Source: Novosphingobium sp. PhB57
Lineage (GTDB): Bacteria; Pseudomonadota; Alphaproteobacteria; Sphingomonadales; Sphingomonadaceae
DNA: 64,000 nucleotides
Assembly: GCF_004342985.1 (NCBI RefSeq)
Contig: NZ_SMBO01000006.1
Coordinates: 1 to 64,000 of the forward strand
Direction of reading: 5' to 3'
The number at the start of each line of letters is the position of its first letter. Within the stretch, counting starts at the first letter, position 1. Of the stretch, positions 23,420-31,931 are shown piece after piece. The position numbers and the translations under genes are program-made. The notes beneath the pieces were generated by a model. That model was not told where the DNA came from, did not search any database, and was given only the letters and a program-made list of their open reading frames with translations.

Positions 23420-25264
23420 TCAAGCCTCCGTCGGTTCGACCCGCGCGAGAAGCGCATCCACCTGGATCTGTGCGCCCGTTACGGCATTCAGCTCCGCCAC
23501 CACGCCATCGAACGGCGCGGTGAGCGTGTGCTCCATCTTCATCGCTTCCAGGGTCAGCAGCTTCTGTCCCTTGGTGACGGCCTGCCCTTCGGCAACGGCT
23601 ACTGCGATCACCTTGCCCGGCATCGGCGCCAGGATCGCGCCGGAGCCATCGGCCCCGCCATGCACGCCGTCGCGCCGCCAGGGGGTAAGCAGCCAGGCCT
23701 GCCCCTGCTCGGTCACCAGAACGGCGTCGTCCGGCTCCTCGCTGCCTTCTCCGGTCAGCGCGATCTCGACTTTCTCGCCGTCGAGCGAGAACCATGCCGA
23801 CTGCGCAGGCGCGGCATTGAGGCGGAAGCCGGGAAGCGCGCGCACCGGAACCAGCGAATTGGCGGCCGCCTCCAGCACTTCGTCCGAAGGCCGGGGCGCC
23901 TCTGCCATGGCCTCGCCGTCGCGGCCGATCAGGCCGGTGTCGACCTTGCCCGCCGCGAAGTCGGGATGCTGCAGCGCTTTCACGAGGAAGGAGGCATTGG
24001 TGCGCACCGGCCAGACGGCGCTGTCTTCCAGCATTTCGCCCAGTCGCTCGCGCGCCTCTTCGCGGTCCTCGCCCCAGGCGATGACCTTGGCGATCATCGG
24101 GTCGTAGAACGGGGAGACTTCGGCGCCCTGATAGACGCCGGTATCGATACGGCCCCCTTCAGCCTCGCCGAATTCCAGCAGTTCCAGCTTGCCGATGCTG
24201 GGGAGGAAGCCCTTCGCCGGGTCTTCGGCATAGAGGCGCGCTTCCATCGCCCAGCCGTCGATAGTGAGATCTTCCTGCGACATCGGCAGCGCTTCGCCGC
24301 TGGCAACGCGAAGCTGCCATTCGACCAGATCGACACCGGTGATTTCCTCGGTCACCGGATGCTCGACCTGCAGGCGCGTGTTCATTTCCATGAACCAGAT
24401 GCGATCGGCGGAAAGCTTGCCCGAACCGTCGGCAATGAACTCGATGGTGCCGGCGCCGACATAGTCGACCGCCCTGGCCGCACGCACCGCCGCCGCGCAG
24501 AGCGCCTCGCGCGTTGCCGAATCCATGCCCGGCGCGGGGGCTTCCTCGATCACCTTCTGGTGACGGCGCTGGAGCGAGCAATCGCGCTCGAACAAGTGGA
24601 CGACGTTGCCGTGGCTGTCACCGAACACTTGTACTTCGATATGGCGCGGGCTGGCGATGTACTTCTCGATCAGCACATGGTCGTTGCCGAACGAGGACGC
24701 CGCCTCGCGCTTGCACGATGCCAGGGCGTCGACGAAATCCGCTGGCGCCTCGACCAGCCGCATGCCCTTGCCGCCGCCGCCGGCGACGGCCTTGATGAGC
24801 ACCGGATAGCCGATCTTGGCGGCCTCTTCGGCCAGGAAAGCCGGCTCCTGGTTGGCGCCCATGTAGCCGGGCGTCACCGGCACTCCGGCCGCGGCCATCA
24901 GCGTCTTGGCTGCATCCTTGAGGCCCATCGCAGTGATCGAGGACGGGTTCGGGCCGACCCAGATCAGCCCCGCGTCCTTCACCGCCTGTGCGAACGCGGC
25001 GTTCTCCGAGAGGAAGCCGTAGCCGGGGTGGATCGCCTCGGCCCCGGTCTGCTTCGCGGCGGCGATGATCTTCTCACCGACAAGGTAGGATTCGCGCACG
25101 GCCGAGGGGCCGATATGCACTGCCTCGTCCGCCTCGCGCACATGCAGCGCATCGGCATCGGCGTCGGAATAGACCGCGACGGTTCGGATGCCGAGTTCCC
25201 GCGCGGTGCGGATGACGCGGCAGGCGATTTCGCCGCGATTGGCGATCAGCAGCGACTGGATCAT
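23420..25264 (-). CDS. Biotin-dependent acyl-CoA carboxylase alpha subunit (biotin carboxylase plus BCCP)
   Basis: The 614 residues hold a biotin carboxylase domain (about 1-450), with RGEIACRVIRTARELG at the start, the glycine-rich ATP loop KAVAGGGGKGMR and the catalytic EMNTRLQVEHPVTE. A linker and a C-terminal biotinyl domain with EAMKMEH follow. It carboxylates its own biotin for transfer by the beta subunit at 25578-27179. The pair resembles methylcrotonyl-, geranyl- or propionyl-CoA carboxylases. The alpha chain is somewhat shorter than typical MccA (about 650-670), so the substrate is left open. The ATG at 25264 overlaps the preceding DUF3088 stop by four bases. Confidence 0.85.
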   Translation of the reverse strand: MIQSLLIANRGEIACRVIRTARELGIRTVAVYSDADADALHVREADEAVHIGPSAVRESYLVGEKIIAAAKQTGAEAIHPGYGFLSENAAFAQAVKDAGLIWVGPNPSSITAMGLKDAAKTLMAAAGVPVTPGYMGANQEPAFLAEEAAKIGYPVLIKAVAGGGGKGMRLVEAPADFVDALASCKREAASSFGNDHVLIEKYIASPRHIEVQVFGDSHGNVVHLFERDCSLQRRHQKVIEEAPAPGMDSATREALCAAAVRAARAVDYVGAGTIEFIADGSGKLSADRIWFMEMNTRLQVEHPVTEEITGVDLVEWQLRVASGEALPMSQEDLTIDGWAMEARLYAEDPAKGFLPSIGKLELLEFGEAEGGRIDTGVYQGAEVSPFYDPMIAKVIAWGEDREEARERLGEMLEDSAVWPVRTNASFLVKALQHPDFAAGKVDTGLIGRDGEAMAEAPRPSDEVLEAAANSLVPVRALPGFRLNAAPAQSAWFSLDGEKVEIALTGEGSEEPDDAVLVTEQGQAWLLTPWRRDGVHGGADGSGAILAPMPGKVIAVAVAEGQAVTKGQKLLTLEAMKMEHTLTAPFDGVVAELNAVTGAQIQVDALLARVEPTEA

Positions 25265-25581
25265 GGGTGACGCTCCGGGAAACCGTGACGGGTGTGCAGC
25301 GCCGCAAGGACGCCCTCGATATCGTTGGCGAAGCCGCCCTCGGCAAAGGCCAGCGCTGGAAGGTTCTGGTTTTCCTCACCCAGCGCCGCGACCACCGCCG
25401 CACGCGGGCGCGGCCAGCCGACGCGGACGACCTCGATATTGCCCGCGCGATCGGGGAACAGCGCCAGCAGGCCTTCCACCGTCACGCAATCCTTGCAGTA
25501 GAAGCGCCGCTCGCCGCCGAACGCCGGATCGGCGTAGTCGGTGTCGAGGACGAAGAGAGTATCCTTGCCCATCGCCATCAC
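25261..25581 (-). CDS. DUF3088 domain-containing protein embedded in the carboxylase operon
   Basis: The 106-residue protein begins GKDTLFVLDTDYADP and shows FYCKDCVTVEGLLALFPD. DVFRVGWP-like strands (IEVVRVGWPRPRAAVVAALG) and ENQNLPALAF follow. This fits DUF3088, a small thioredoxin-like or glutathione-S-transferase-N-like family of unknown role. Its CxxC pair (CKDC) is suggestive of redox chemistry. The GTG at 25581 overlaps the carboxyltransferase stop and its own stop overlaps the alpha-subunit start, so it is translationally coupled on both sides. It could be a chaperone or regulator of the carboxylase; that is inference. Confidence 0.75.
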   Translation of the reverse strand: MMAMGKDTLFVLDTDYADPAFGGERRFYCKDCVTVEGLLALFPDRAGNIEVVRVGWPRPRAAVVAALGEENQNLPALAFAEGGFANDIEGVLAALHTRHGFPERHP

Positions 25582-27179
25582 ATCCTGAACACGCCGAACT
25601 GCGGCTTTTCGGGGATCGGCGCTTCAAGGCAGGCGGCCAGCGCCAGCCCCAGCACATCGCGGGTCTGTGCCGGATCGATCACGCCATCATCCCACAGGCG
25701 CGCGGTCGCGTAGTAGGGATTGCCCTCATCCTCGTACTTCTGGCGGATCGGGGCCTTGAACGCCTCGGCCTCCTCGGGCGACCACTTGGCCGCGTCGCGG
25801 TGGACGGTGGCCAGCACCGAAGCAGCCTGCTCGCCGCCCATCACCGAGATGCGGGCATTGGGCCAGGTGAACAGGAAGCGCGGATCGTAAGCGCGCCCGC
25901 ACATGCCGTAGTTGCCCGCACCGAACGAGCCACCGATCAGCACCGTGATCTTCGGCACCGTAGCGGTGGCGACGGCGGTGACCAGCTTGGCGCCGTGCTT
26001 GGCGATGCCCTCGGCCTCGTACTTGCCGCCGACCATGAAGCCCGAGATGTTCTGCAGGAACAGCAGCGGAATGCGGCGCTGGCAGGCGAGTTCGATGAAG
26101 TGCGCGCCCTTCTGCGCGGATTCGGAGAACAGCACGCCGTTGTTGGCGAGGATGGCCACCGGCTGGCCATGGATATGCGCGAAACCGCAGACCAGCGTGC
26201 TGCCGTAGAGCGCCTTGAACTCGTGGAATTCGCTGCCGTCGACAATGCGGGCGATCACTTCGTGCACGTCATAGGGCGCGCGCACGTCTTCCGGCACGAT
26301 CGCGTAGAGTTCCTCGGGGTCGTACTTGGGCGGGCGCGGGGCACGCAGCGGCTGGTCGTGGTGATGCAGCGGGCCAAGGTGGCTGACGATATCGCGCACG
26401 ATGGTCAGCGCATGTTCGTCGCTGTCGGCCAAATGATCGGTCACACCCGACTTGCGGCTGTGCAGATCGCCGCCGCCAAGGTCTTCGGCAGAAATCACCT
26501 CGCCCGTCGCCGCCTGCACCAGCGGCGGACCGGCCAGGAAGATCGTGCCCTGCTCCTTCACGATCACCGATTCGTCGCTCATCGCCGGCACATAGGCACC
26601 GCCGGCAGTGCAGCTGCCCATCACGCAGGCGACTTGCGGAATGCCCTTTGCGGACATCTGCGCCTGGTTGAAGAAGATGCGGCCGAAATGGTCGCGGTCC
26701 GGGAAGACTTCCGCCTGGTGCGGCAGGTTGGCGCCGCCGCTGTCGACCAGGTAGATGCACGGCAGGTTGTTTTCCTGGGCGATCTCCTGCGCGCGGACGT
26801 GCTTCTTCACGGTGATCGGGTAATAGGTGCCGCCTTTCACGGTGGCATCGTTGCACACGATCATGCACTGGCGCCCGGAAACGGTGCCGATGGCGGTAAT
26901 CAGCCCCGCGCCGGGAATATCGTCCTCGTAGAGACCCTCGGCCGCGAGCTGGCCCAGCTCCAGCAGCGGAGAGCCGGGGTCGAGCAAGCGCTCCACCCGT
27001 TCGCGCGGCAGCAGCTTGCCGCGCGCGACATGGCGTTCCCGCGATTTTGCGTTTCCGCCCAGCGCTGCCGCGGCGACCTTGGCTCGCAATTCGTCAACCA
27101 GCGCGCGGTTGTGGGAATCGCGCGCCTGCGCCTCGGGACTGTCGAGATTCAGGCTTGTCTGGAGCACCGGTGCGCTCAT
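25578..27179 (-). CDS. Acyl-CoA carboxylase beta subunit (methylcrotonyl/geranyl-CoA carboxylase type)
   Basis: The 533-residue carboxyltransferase has both crotonase-like lobes. The N-terminal lobe shows LVDSGGANLPHQAEVFPD and GSCTAGGAYVPAMSDE. The C-terminal lobe shows FLQNISGFMVGGKYEAEGIAKHGAK and GGSFGAGNYGMCGRAY. These motifs and the length match MccB/LiuB and AtuC, which transfer carboxyl from biotin to 3-methylcrotonyl-CoA or geranyl-CoA. Leucine-degradation partners (isovaleryl-CoA dehydrogenase, HMG-CoA lyase) are not adjacent, so an isoprenoid substrate is possible. The ATG at 27179 has GGAGAAAC upstream. A divergent LysR gene probably controls the operon. Confidence 0.85.
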   Translation of the reverse strand: MSAPVLQTSLNLDSPEAQARDSHNRALVDELRAKVAAAALGGNAKSRERHVARGKLLPRERVERLLDPGSPLLELGQLAAEGLYEDDIPGAGLITAIGTVSGRQCMIVCNDATVKGGTYYPITVKKHVRAQEIAQENNLPCIYLVDSGGANLPHQAEVFPDRDHFGRIFFNQAQMSAKGIPQVACVMGSCTAGGAYVPAMSDESVIVKEQGTIFLAGPPLVQAATGEVISAEDLGGGDLHSRKSGVTDHLADSDEHALTIVRDIVSHLGPLHHHDQPLRAPRPPKYDPEELYAIVPEDVRAPYDVHEVIARIVDGSEFHEFKALYGSTLVCGFAHIHGQPVAILANNGVLFSESAQKGAHFIELACQRRIPLLFLQNISGFMVGGKYEAEGIAKHGAKLVTAVATATVPKITVLIGGSFGAGNYGMCGRAYDPRFLFTWPNARISVMGGEQAASVLATVHRDAAKWSPEEAEAFKAPIRQKYEDEGNPYYATARLWDDGVIDPAQTRDVLGLALAACLEAPIPEKPQFGVFRM

Positions 27180-27229
27180 GCTTGTTTCTCCGGTCCGGCC
27201 ATTTCAGCCTCTTCCCAAGTTCGGATGAT

Positions 27230-27250
27230 TTGTCTCACCTATGTAGACAA
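27230..27250. promoter_or_regulatory. Candidate LysR operator in the carboxylase/LysR divergent region
   Basis: TTGTCT, nine bases, then AGACAA form a perfect 6-base inverted repeat, 51 bases upstream of the carboxylase ATG and 49 bases upstream of the LysR start. LysR proteins commonly bind interrupted dyads of this size between their own gene and a divergent target. Confidence 0.6.
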
Positions 27251-27298
27251 GGCAAAGCCCCAGCGGAAATTGAAAGTTTCCGTGCTTCGTAATAGATC

Positions 27299-28180
27299 GT
27301 GTCTATGATCGACCAATATCTCCTGCGCTATTTCCTCGCTGTGGCGGAAACCGGCAATTTCAGCCGCGCGGCGCGGGCGGTCAGCGTTACCCAGCCGACG
27401 CTTTCGGCGGGAATCGCCAAGCTGGAACGCGAACTGGGCGCGCGCCTGTTCGACAGGGATCGCCAGCGCGTTGCCCTGACCCCGGCGGGCAGCCGCTTCC
27501 TCATCCGCGCGCGCCGCATCGCCGCCGAATACGAGCACGCCCTGGTCGAACTGGCCGAGCCTGCCGAGCCCAGCCTGCTGCGCGTGGGCGTGCTGAACAC
27601 CATCCCCACCCCCCTGATCGGCCGTGCCCTGGCCGCGCATCACGCGCGTTCGGGCGAAGCGCTGGAACTGCTCGACGGCAGTGAGCGCGATCTTGCCGAG
27701 CGCCTCGAACGCGGCCGGATCGACGTGGCGCTGACCGCCGTGCGGCCGCACCACGCCCGTTACCAGCCCGAAGTCCTGTCCCGCGAACGCTACATGATGG
27801 TGCTTCCGCCCGATCATCCCCTGGCCGGTGAGCGCGAGGTGCTTGCCGAACAACTCGCGCAGGATCGCATGGCCCTGCGCCGCCACTGCGAGGCGCTGCC
27901 CGAGATCAACCGCTTCTTCACCCAGCGCGGCGTGCGCCCGCGCTTCGTGCTCAAGACCATCAGCGACGAACGCGTCCTCTCGGTAATTCGCAGCGGTGCC
28001 GGGATCGGAATGATGCCGGAAGGTTTCGCCGATGGTTCGCTGCGCTTCGTTCCGGTGCGCGATTTCGAATTGGTGCGCGAAGTGGGGTTGCTCCATGCCG
28101 CGGCTCCGCGGGAAAGCGCATTCCTGGACAGCCTGCGCCGGCAACTTGGCCGGGCGACGGAGCGAGCAGAGACAGCCTAG
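27299..28180 (+). CDS. LysR-family transcriptional regulator
   Basis: The 293-residue protein has the N-terminal winged helix-turn-helix (FLAVAETGNFSRAARAVSVT, then PTLSAGIAKLERELGARLFDRD). A periplasmic-binding-like effector domain with LRVGVLNTIPTP and SGAGIGMMPEGF follows. It is divergent from the acyl-CoA carboxylase operon with a dyad in between, the normal setting for a LysR activator of that operon. The GTG at 27299 or ATG at 27305 may start it. Its stop overlaps that of the convergent IclR gene within a shared CTAG. Confidence 0.9.
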   Translation: MSMIDQYLLRYFLAVAETGNFSRAARAVSVTQPTLSAGIAKLERELGARLFDRDRQRVALTPAGSRFLIRARRIAAEYEHALVELAEPAEPSLLRVGVLNTIPTPLIGRALAAHHARSGEALELLDGSERDLAERLERGRIDVALTAVRPHHARYQPEVLSRERYMMVLPPDHPLAGEREVLAEQLAQDRMALRRHCEALPEINRFFTQRGVRPRFVLKTISDERVLSVIRSGAGIGMMPEGFADGSLRFVPVRDFELVREVGLLHAAAPRESAFLDSLRRQLGRATERAETA

Positions 28181-28968
28181 GTTGCGAGTTGCTCGCTCAG
28201 CGATCGGGCGGAAGTGGCGAGCGCGGTTTTCAGGCTTGTCAGATCGCTGCGCAGGGCCGCGCCGATGCCGATGGCGACGAGGGCGTGGCTGGGCGCGACT
28301 CGCCGTTCTTGCCCCGTCTTCCAGACCGGGGCGGCGATGACCGTGACCCCGGCGATATAGTGCCCGGCATCGACGGCCACGCCGCTCTCCCGCGCCTCGG
28401 CCACCTGGGCGCACCAGTCCTCCCATGACGGCGCCTCATCCCAGCGCAGGGCCTCGAAACGGGGCTTGAGGTCTGCAATCTCATGATCGCCGAAAGCGGC
28501 GATGCAGCGCCCCGTGGCGGAAACCAGCGCGGGGAAGCGGCTGCCGACTTGCGTCGAGAGCTGAAAGTTCTGGCCGGACTGCGACATCGCGGTGACGATG
28601 ATGTGGTCCAGCCCGAAGATCTGGACGCCGAGCGTGGTCAGCCCGAATTCGCGCGCCACCCGGTCGAGAACCGGCTGGGCAAGGTCGTTGAACTGGTCCC
28701 GCCGCAGCCAGGCACGGGCGAGCGTCAGCACGCCGGCATCGAGAGCATAGCGCTTGGTATCGGCATCGAAAGCCACGAGATCCTCGGTCACGAGCGCCCG
28801 CAAGACATAGAGGCAGGTGCTGGGCACGAGGTTCAGCTCGCGGGCGATGGCCTGCACCCCCATCGGCGTGCCGCGCTTGCCGAGCAGACGCAGTACCGCT
28901 GCCGCCCGGGCGATGGCAGGGGCCTTGCTGGCGCGCACGGCGTCTTCGAGAGGGTCTGGTCTGCTCAT
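28177..28968 (-). CDS. IclR-family transcriptional regulator
   Basis: The N-terminal winged helix (ARAAAVLRLLGKRGTPMGVQ, then AIARELNLVPSTCLYVLRAL) is followed by the IclR effector domain with FGLTTLGVQIFGLDHIIV, SATGRCIAAF and AGVTVIAAPVWK. Most IclR proteins repress or activate an adjacent catabolic operon in response to its substrate. It is divergent from the acyl-CoA ligase gene at 29087, and direct repeats lie between them, so that operon is the likely target. The ATG at 28968 gives 263 residues. Confidence 0.9.
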   Translation of the reverse strand: MSRPDPLEDAVRASKAPAIARAAAVLRLLGKRGTPMGVQAIARELNLVPSTCLYVLRALVTEDLVAFDADTKRYALDAGVLTLARAWLRRDQFNDLAQPVLDRVAREFGLTTLGVQIFGLDHIIVTAMSQSGQNFQLSTQVGSRFPALVSATGRCIAAFGDHEIADLKPRFEALRWDEAPSWEDWCAQVAEARESGVAVDAGHYIAGVTVIAAPVWKTGQERRVAPSHALVAIGIGAALRSDLTSLKTALATSARSLSEQLAT

Positions 28969-28970
28969 CG

Positions 28971-28997
28971 TTCAATATACAGAATAACATTCAATAT
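28971..28997. repeat. Direct repeats upstream of the IclR gene, candidate operator
   Basis: TTCAATAT occurs at 28971-28978 and again at 28990-28997, about two helical turns apart (19 bases). It lies in the AT-rich space between the divergent IclR regulator and acyl-CoA ligase genes. Such spacing fits a regulator binding one face of the DNA. Confidence 0.5.
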
Positions 28998-29086
28998 TTA
29001 CAAAACAAGCCTGCTTCCTCACATTTGTTGAACACAAGGACAAATGACCGGCCGCTGAGTCGTGTCGGTGCGGAGTGGGATGAGCG

Positions 29087-30664
29087 ATGGTTAGGCTGAC
29101 CGAACTGACAAGCTATGCCGATGCGCAGGCGCAGGCCTCGTCGGCCGCGCTGTGGGACCTGTTCGACGGCGACCGCGACGTGCTCAACATCGCTCACGAA
29201 TGCATCACCCGTCATGCCGATGGTTCGGGCCGTCCCGCGGTGCGCATCGCGCATGCAGATGGTCGTGACGAGATCCTGAGTTTCGACAAGATCGCTGCCG
29301 GTGCCGCGCGGTTCGCGCATTGGCTGGACGCGGAGGGCGTGAAGCCGGGCGAGCGCATCGCCTTTATGCTCGAACCCTCGCTGCCGTTCTACGTCTGCCT
29401 GTTCGGCGCGATGCAGACCGGCGCGATCTCGGTGCCGCTGTTCACACTGTTCGGGCCGGACGCGCTGAAGCTGCGCATCGACGACTGCAAGCCCGCCATC
29501 CTCATCACCAATGCCGAGAAAGCCGACCTCGCGCGCGGCGCGGTGACGGCCGAGAATGGGCTGCGCGTGATCGTCGCCGACGATGGCCTGCTGGACGAGA
29601 TCGCGAAGTTCCCGGCGACTTACGAGCCGAAGACCAAGGCCGGCGACCTCGCCGTGTTCCAATATACCAGCGGCACCACGCGTGAGCTTCCGGAGGCGGT
29701 GAAGCATACGCACAAGGCGCTCGTCACCCTCATGTTCGCGGCGCTCTACGGCACGGGAATCCGTCCGGGGGACGAGTTCTTCTGCCCGTCCTCGCCCGCA
29801 TGGGGACACGGCCTGTGGCACGGCACGCTGGCGCCGCTGGGGCTTGGCGTCACCACCGGGACGTTCGCCGGGCGCTTCGATCCGGTGCGGCTGATGCAGG
29901 CGCTGGACGATTACGGCATTACCAATATGTCGGCGGCGGCAACGCACTACCGGATGATGAAGAACAGCGGCGCGGCGGGGAACTTCGCGTTCCACTTCCG
30001 CAAGCTGTCCTACACCGGCGAGCCGATTGACCCGGCGACGCTGGAATTCATCGACGAGGCTTTCAAGGTGCCCGTCTGCTCGATGTATGGCACCACCGAG
30101 ATCGGTGTGGTGCTGGTGAACTATCCCGGTGCGAACGACTTTACGGTGAAGCCCGGCTCGCTGGGCAAGGCGGTTCCCGGGCAGAAGCTGGAAGTGCAGC
30201 GCCCCGATGGTACGCCCACCGCGCCCGGTGAGATCGGTGAGCTGATGCTCTGGCGGGGCGGCTCCTGGATGACCACCAAGGACCGCGCGAAGATCGACGA
30301 GGACGGCTACTTCTACCACTGCGGCCGCGCCGATGACGTGATCATCTCGGCGGGCTGGACGATGTCTGCCGTCGAGATCGAGAACACCATGCTGCGGCAT
30401 GAGAACGTCCTCGAATGCGGCGTGATCGGCGTGCCGGACGAACAGCGCGGGCAAGTGGTGAAGGCCTTCGTCGTCGCCAATCGTGCCGGCGACGATGTCT
30501 TCGTCAAGGAGCTTCAGGACTTCACCCGCGAGCGTCTGGCCCAGCACGAATTCCCGCGCGTGGTGGAGTTCGTGGATGAGCTTCCCAAGAACCCGGCCGG
30601 CAAGGTCCACCGCAAGATGCTGCGCGATCGGGAGGCGGCGAAGGCCGCTGAAGCGGTCGGCTGA
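29087..30664 (+). CDS. AMP-forming acyl-CoA synthetase with a variant phosphate-binding loop
   Basis: The 525-residue adenylate-forming ligase activates a carboxylic acid to its CoA thioester. The P-loop at about 193-206 reads YTSGTTRELPEAVKH rather than the usual TSGTTGxPKGV: it is one residue longer and lacks the usual lysine. The other core motifs are normal: YTGEPIDPATLEF, MYGTTEIG, and the C-terminal KNPAGKVHRKM with the catalytic lysine near 506. It leads a plus-strand run of dehydratase, esterase, CoA transferase and SDR genes. The substrate is unknown; the divergent IclR regulator probably responds to it. Confidence 0.85.
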   Translation: MVRLTELTSYADAQAQASSAALWDLFDGDRDVLNIAHECITRHADGSGRPAVRIAHADGRDEILSFDKIAAGAARFAHWLDAEGVKPGERIAFMLEPSLPFYVCLFGAMQTGAISVPLFTLFGPDALKLRIDDCKPAILITNAEKADLARGAVTAENGLRVIVADDGLLDEIAKFPATYEPKTKAGDLAVFQYTSGTTRELPEAVKHTHKALVTLMFAALYGTGIRPGDEFFCPSSPAWGHGLWHGTLAPLGLGVTTGTFAGRFDPVRLMQALDDYGITNMSAAATHYRMMKNSGAAGNFAFHFRKLSYTGEPIDPATLEFIDEAFKVPVCSMYGTTEIGVVLVNYPGANDFTVKPGSLGKAVPGQKLEVQRPDGTPTAPGEIGELMLWRGGSWMTTKDRAKIDEDGYFYHCGRADDVIISAGWTMSAVEIENTMLRHENVLECGVIGVPDEQRGQVVKAFVVANRAGDDVFVKELQDFTRERLAQHEFPRVVEFVDELPKNPAGKVHRKMLRDREAAKAAEAVG

Positions 30665-30697
30665 AGACCAATCTCGAGAATTTAGGAGAGTACCGAA

Positions 30698-31840
30698 ATG
30701 GCAACCACAGCAGAGCCCCAATCCAAGTTCCCCAAGATCACCGAGGCCGGCCTCGACGATCTGCGTGCCCGCATCGGCGTGAAGATCGAGAACACCGTCG
30801 AGCCGTGGAACTATGAAGCCACCCGCGACGCGATCCGCCACTATGCCCACGGCATTGGCGACGACAATCCGCTGTGGTGCGATCCGGAATATGCCGCGAA
30901 GACCAAGTACGGCTCGATCGTTGCGCTGCCTTCGTTCCTGTTCACCACCAGCCGCATCGTCTCGGGCTACTGCGGCGGTCTTTCGGGCGTGCACGCCATG
31001 TGGGCGGGTGCGGACTGGACCTGGCACAAGCCGGTGCTGCGCAACGACACGATCACCACGGTCGCCTATCTGAAGGATCTGGTCGAGCATCAGACCAAGT
31101 TCGCGGGCCGCTCTTTCCAGCAGATCTACCACGTAGACTTCTTCAACCAGAACGGCGAGCAGGTTGCCGGCGCGGACAGCTGGGTGTTCCGCACCGACCG
31201 TGACGAGGCGCGCGAGCGTGGCACCAAGTACACCGAAGCACGCGGCCGCGTGGAGCCGTTCACGCAGGAACAGCTGGACGAATTCTACGACATCTACGAC
31301 CAGGAAGAGATCCGCGGTGCCACCCCGCGTTACTTCGAGGATGTGAACGTCGGCGACAAGCTGCCGCCGATGATGAAGGGGCCGATGACGGTCACCGGCT
31401 TCATCTGCTACGCGCAGGGCTGGGGCGGCCTTTACATCCGCGCCAACAAGCTGGCCTACAAGATGCAGAAGGCGCACCCGGGCCTGGGCATCCGCAACCG
31501 CTTCAACGTGCCGGACTGCCCCGAGCGCGTGCACTGGGACGAAGCTTTCGCCCTCGAAGTGGGCGCGCCGGGCGCATACGATTACGGCCCGGAGCGCTGC
31601 TCGTGGCTGACGCACCACATGACCAACTGGATCGGCGACGACGGCTTCCTCACCAAGTCCGACTGCCAGATCCGCCGCCACAACCCGGACGGCGATGCCA
31701 TCATCATCACCGGCGAAGTGACGCGCAAGTTCGAGGAAGGCGGCAAGAAGTTCGTCGAAGTGGCGCAGAAGGCCACCACCCATCGCGGTGAGCTTTCGGC
31801 CTTCGGCACCGCCGTCGCGGAACTGCCCAGCAAGGCATGA
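30698..31840 (+). CDS. MaoC-like double hot-dog dehydratase (FAS1-type N-terminal domain)
   Basis: The 380-residue protein has two hot-dog halves. The first contains RDAIRHYAHGIGDDNPLWCDPEYA and the second GFICYAQGWGGLYIRANKLAY and the late TGEVTRKFEEGGKKFV. The arrangement is that of bacterial FAS1-like dehydratases that hydrate enoyl-CoA esters. The D-N-P-L segment in the first half corresponds to the hydratase catalytic D/N-x4-H region, without an obvious histidine there. A strong AGGAGAG site precedes the ATG. Coupled with the ligase upstream, it probably acts in a beta-oxidation-like route. Confidence 0.8.
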   Translation: MATTAEPQSKFPKITEAGLDDLRARIGVKIENTVEPWNYEATRDAIRHYAHGIGDDNPLWCDPEYAAKTKYGSIVALPSFLFTTSRIVSGYCGGLSGVHAMWAGADWTWHKPVLRNDTITTVAYLKDLVEHQTKFAGRSFQQIYHVDFFNQNGEQVAGADSWVFRTDRDEARERGTKYTEARGRVEPFTQEQLDEFYDIYDQEEIRGATPRYFEDVNVGDKLPPMMKGPMTVTGFICYAQGWGGLYIRANKLAYKMQKAHPGLGIRNRFNVPDCPERVHWDEAFALEVGAPGAYDYGPERCSWLTHHMTNWIGDDGFLTKSDCQIRRHNPDGDAIIITGEVTRKFEEGGKKFVEVAQKATTHRGELSAFGTAVAELPSKA

Positions 31841-31931
31841 TCGCCGCATAACGGGGGAGCGATTTCGGCCCGGACCTTTGCGAAAGGTTCGGGCCGTGTC
31901 GTATGCTGGCCTGAATAATAACGGAGAGCTT

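Noticed and set aside
23313..23795. N-terminal extension of the secreted protein gene to a 300-residue frame
   Set aside because: The extension overlaps the carboxylase alpha gene on the same strand, is Arg-rich without domains, and would bury a good signal peptide and ribosome site.
28991..31849. A 952-residue open frame on the minus strand
   Set aside because: It lies fully antisense to the acyl-CoA ligase and dehydratase genes, which have clear family motifs. The composition (Arg/His/Ala rich, no domain) is that of a GC-driven shadow frame.
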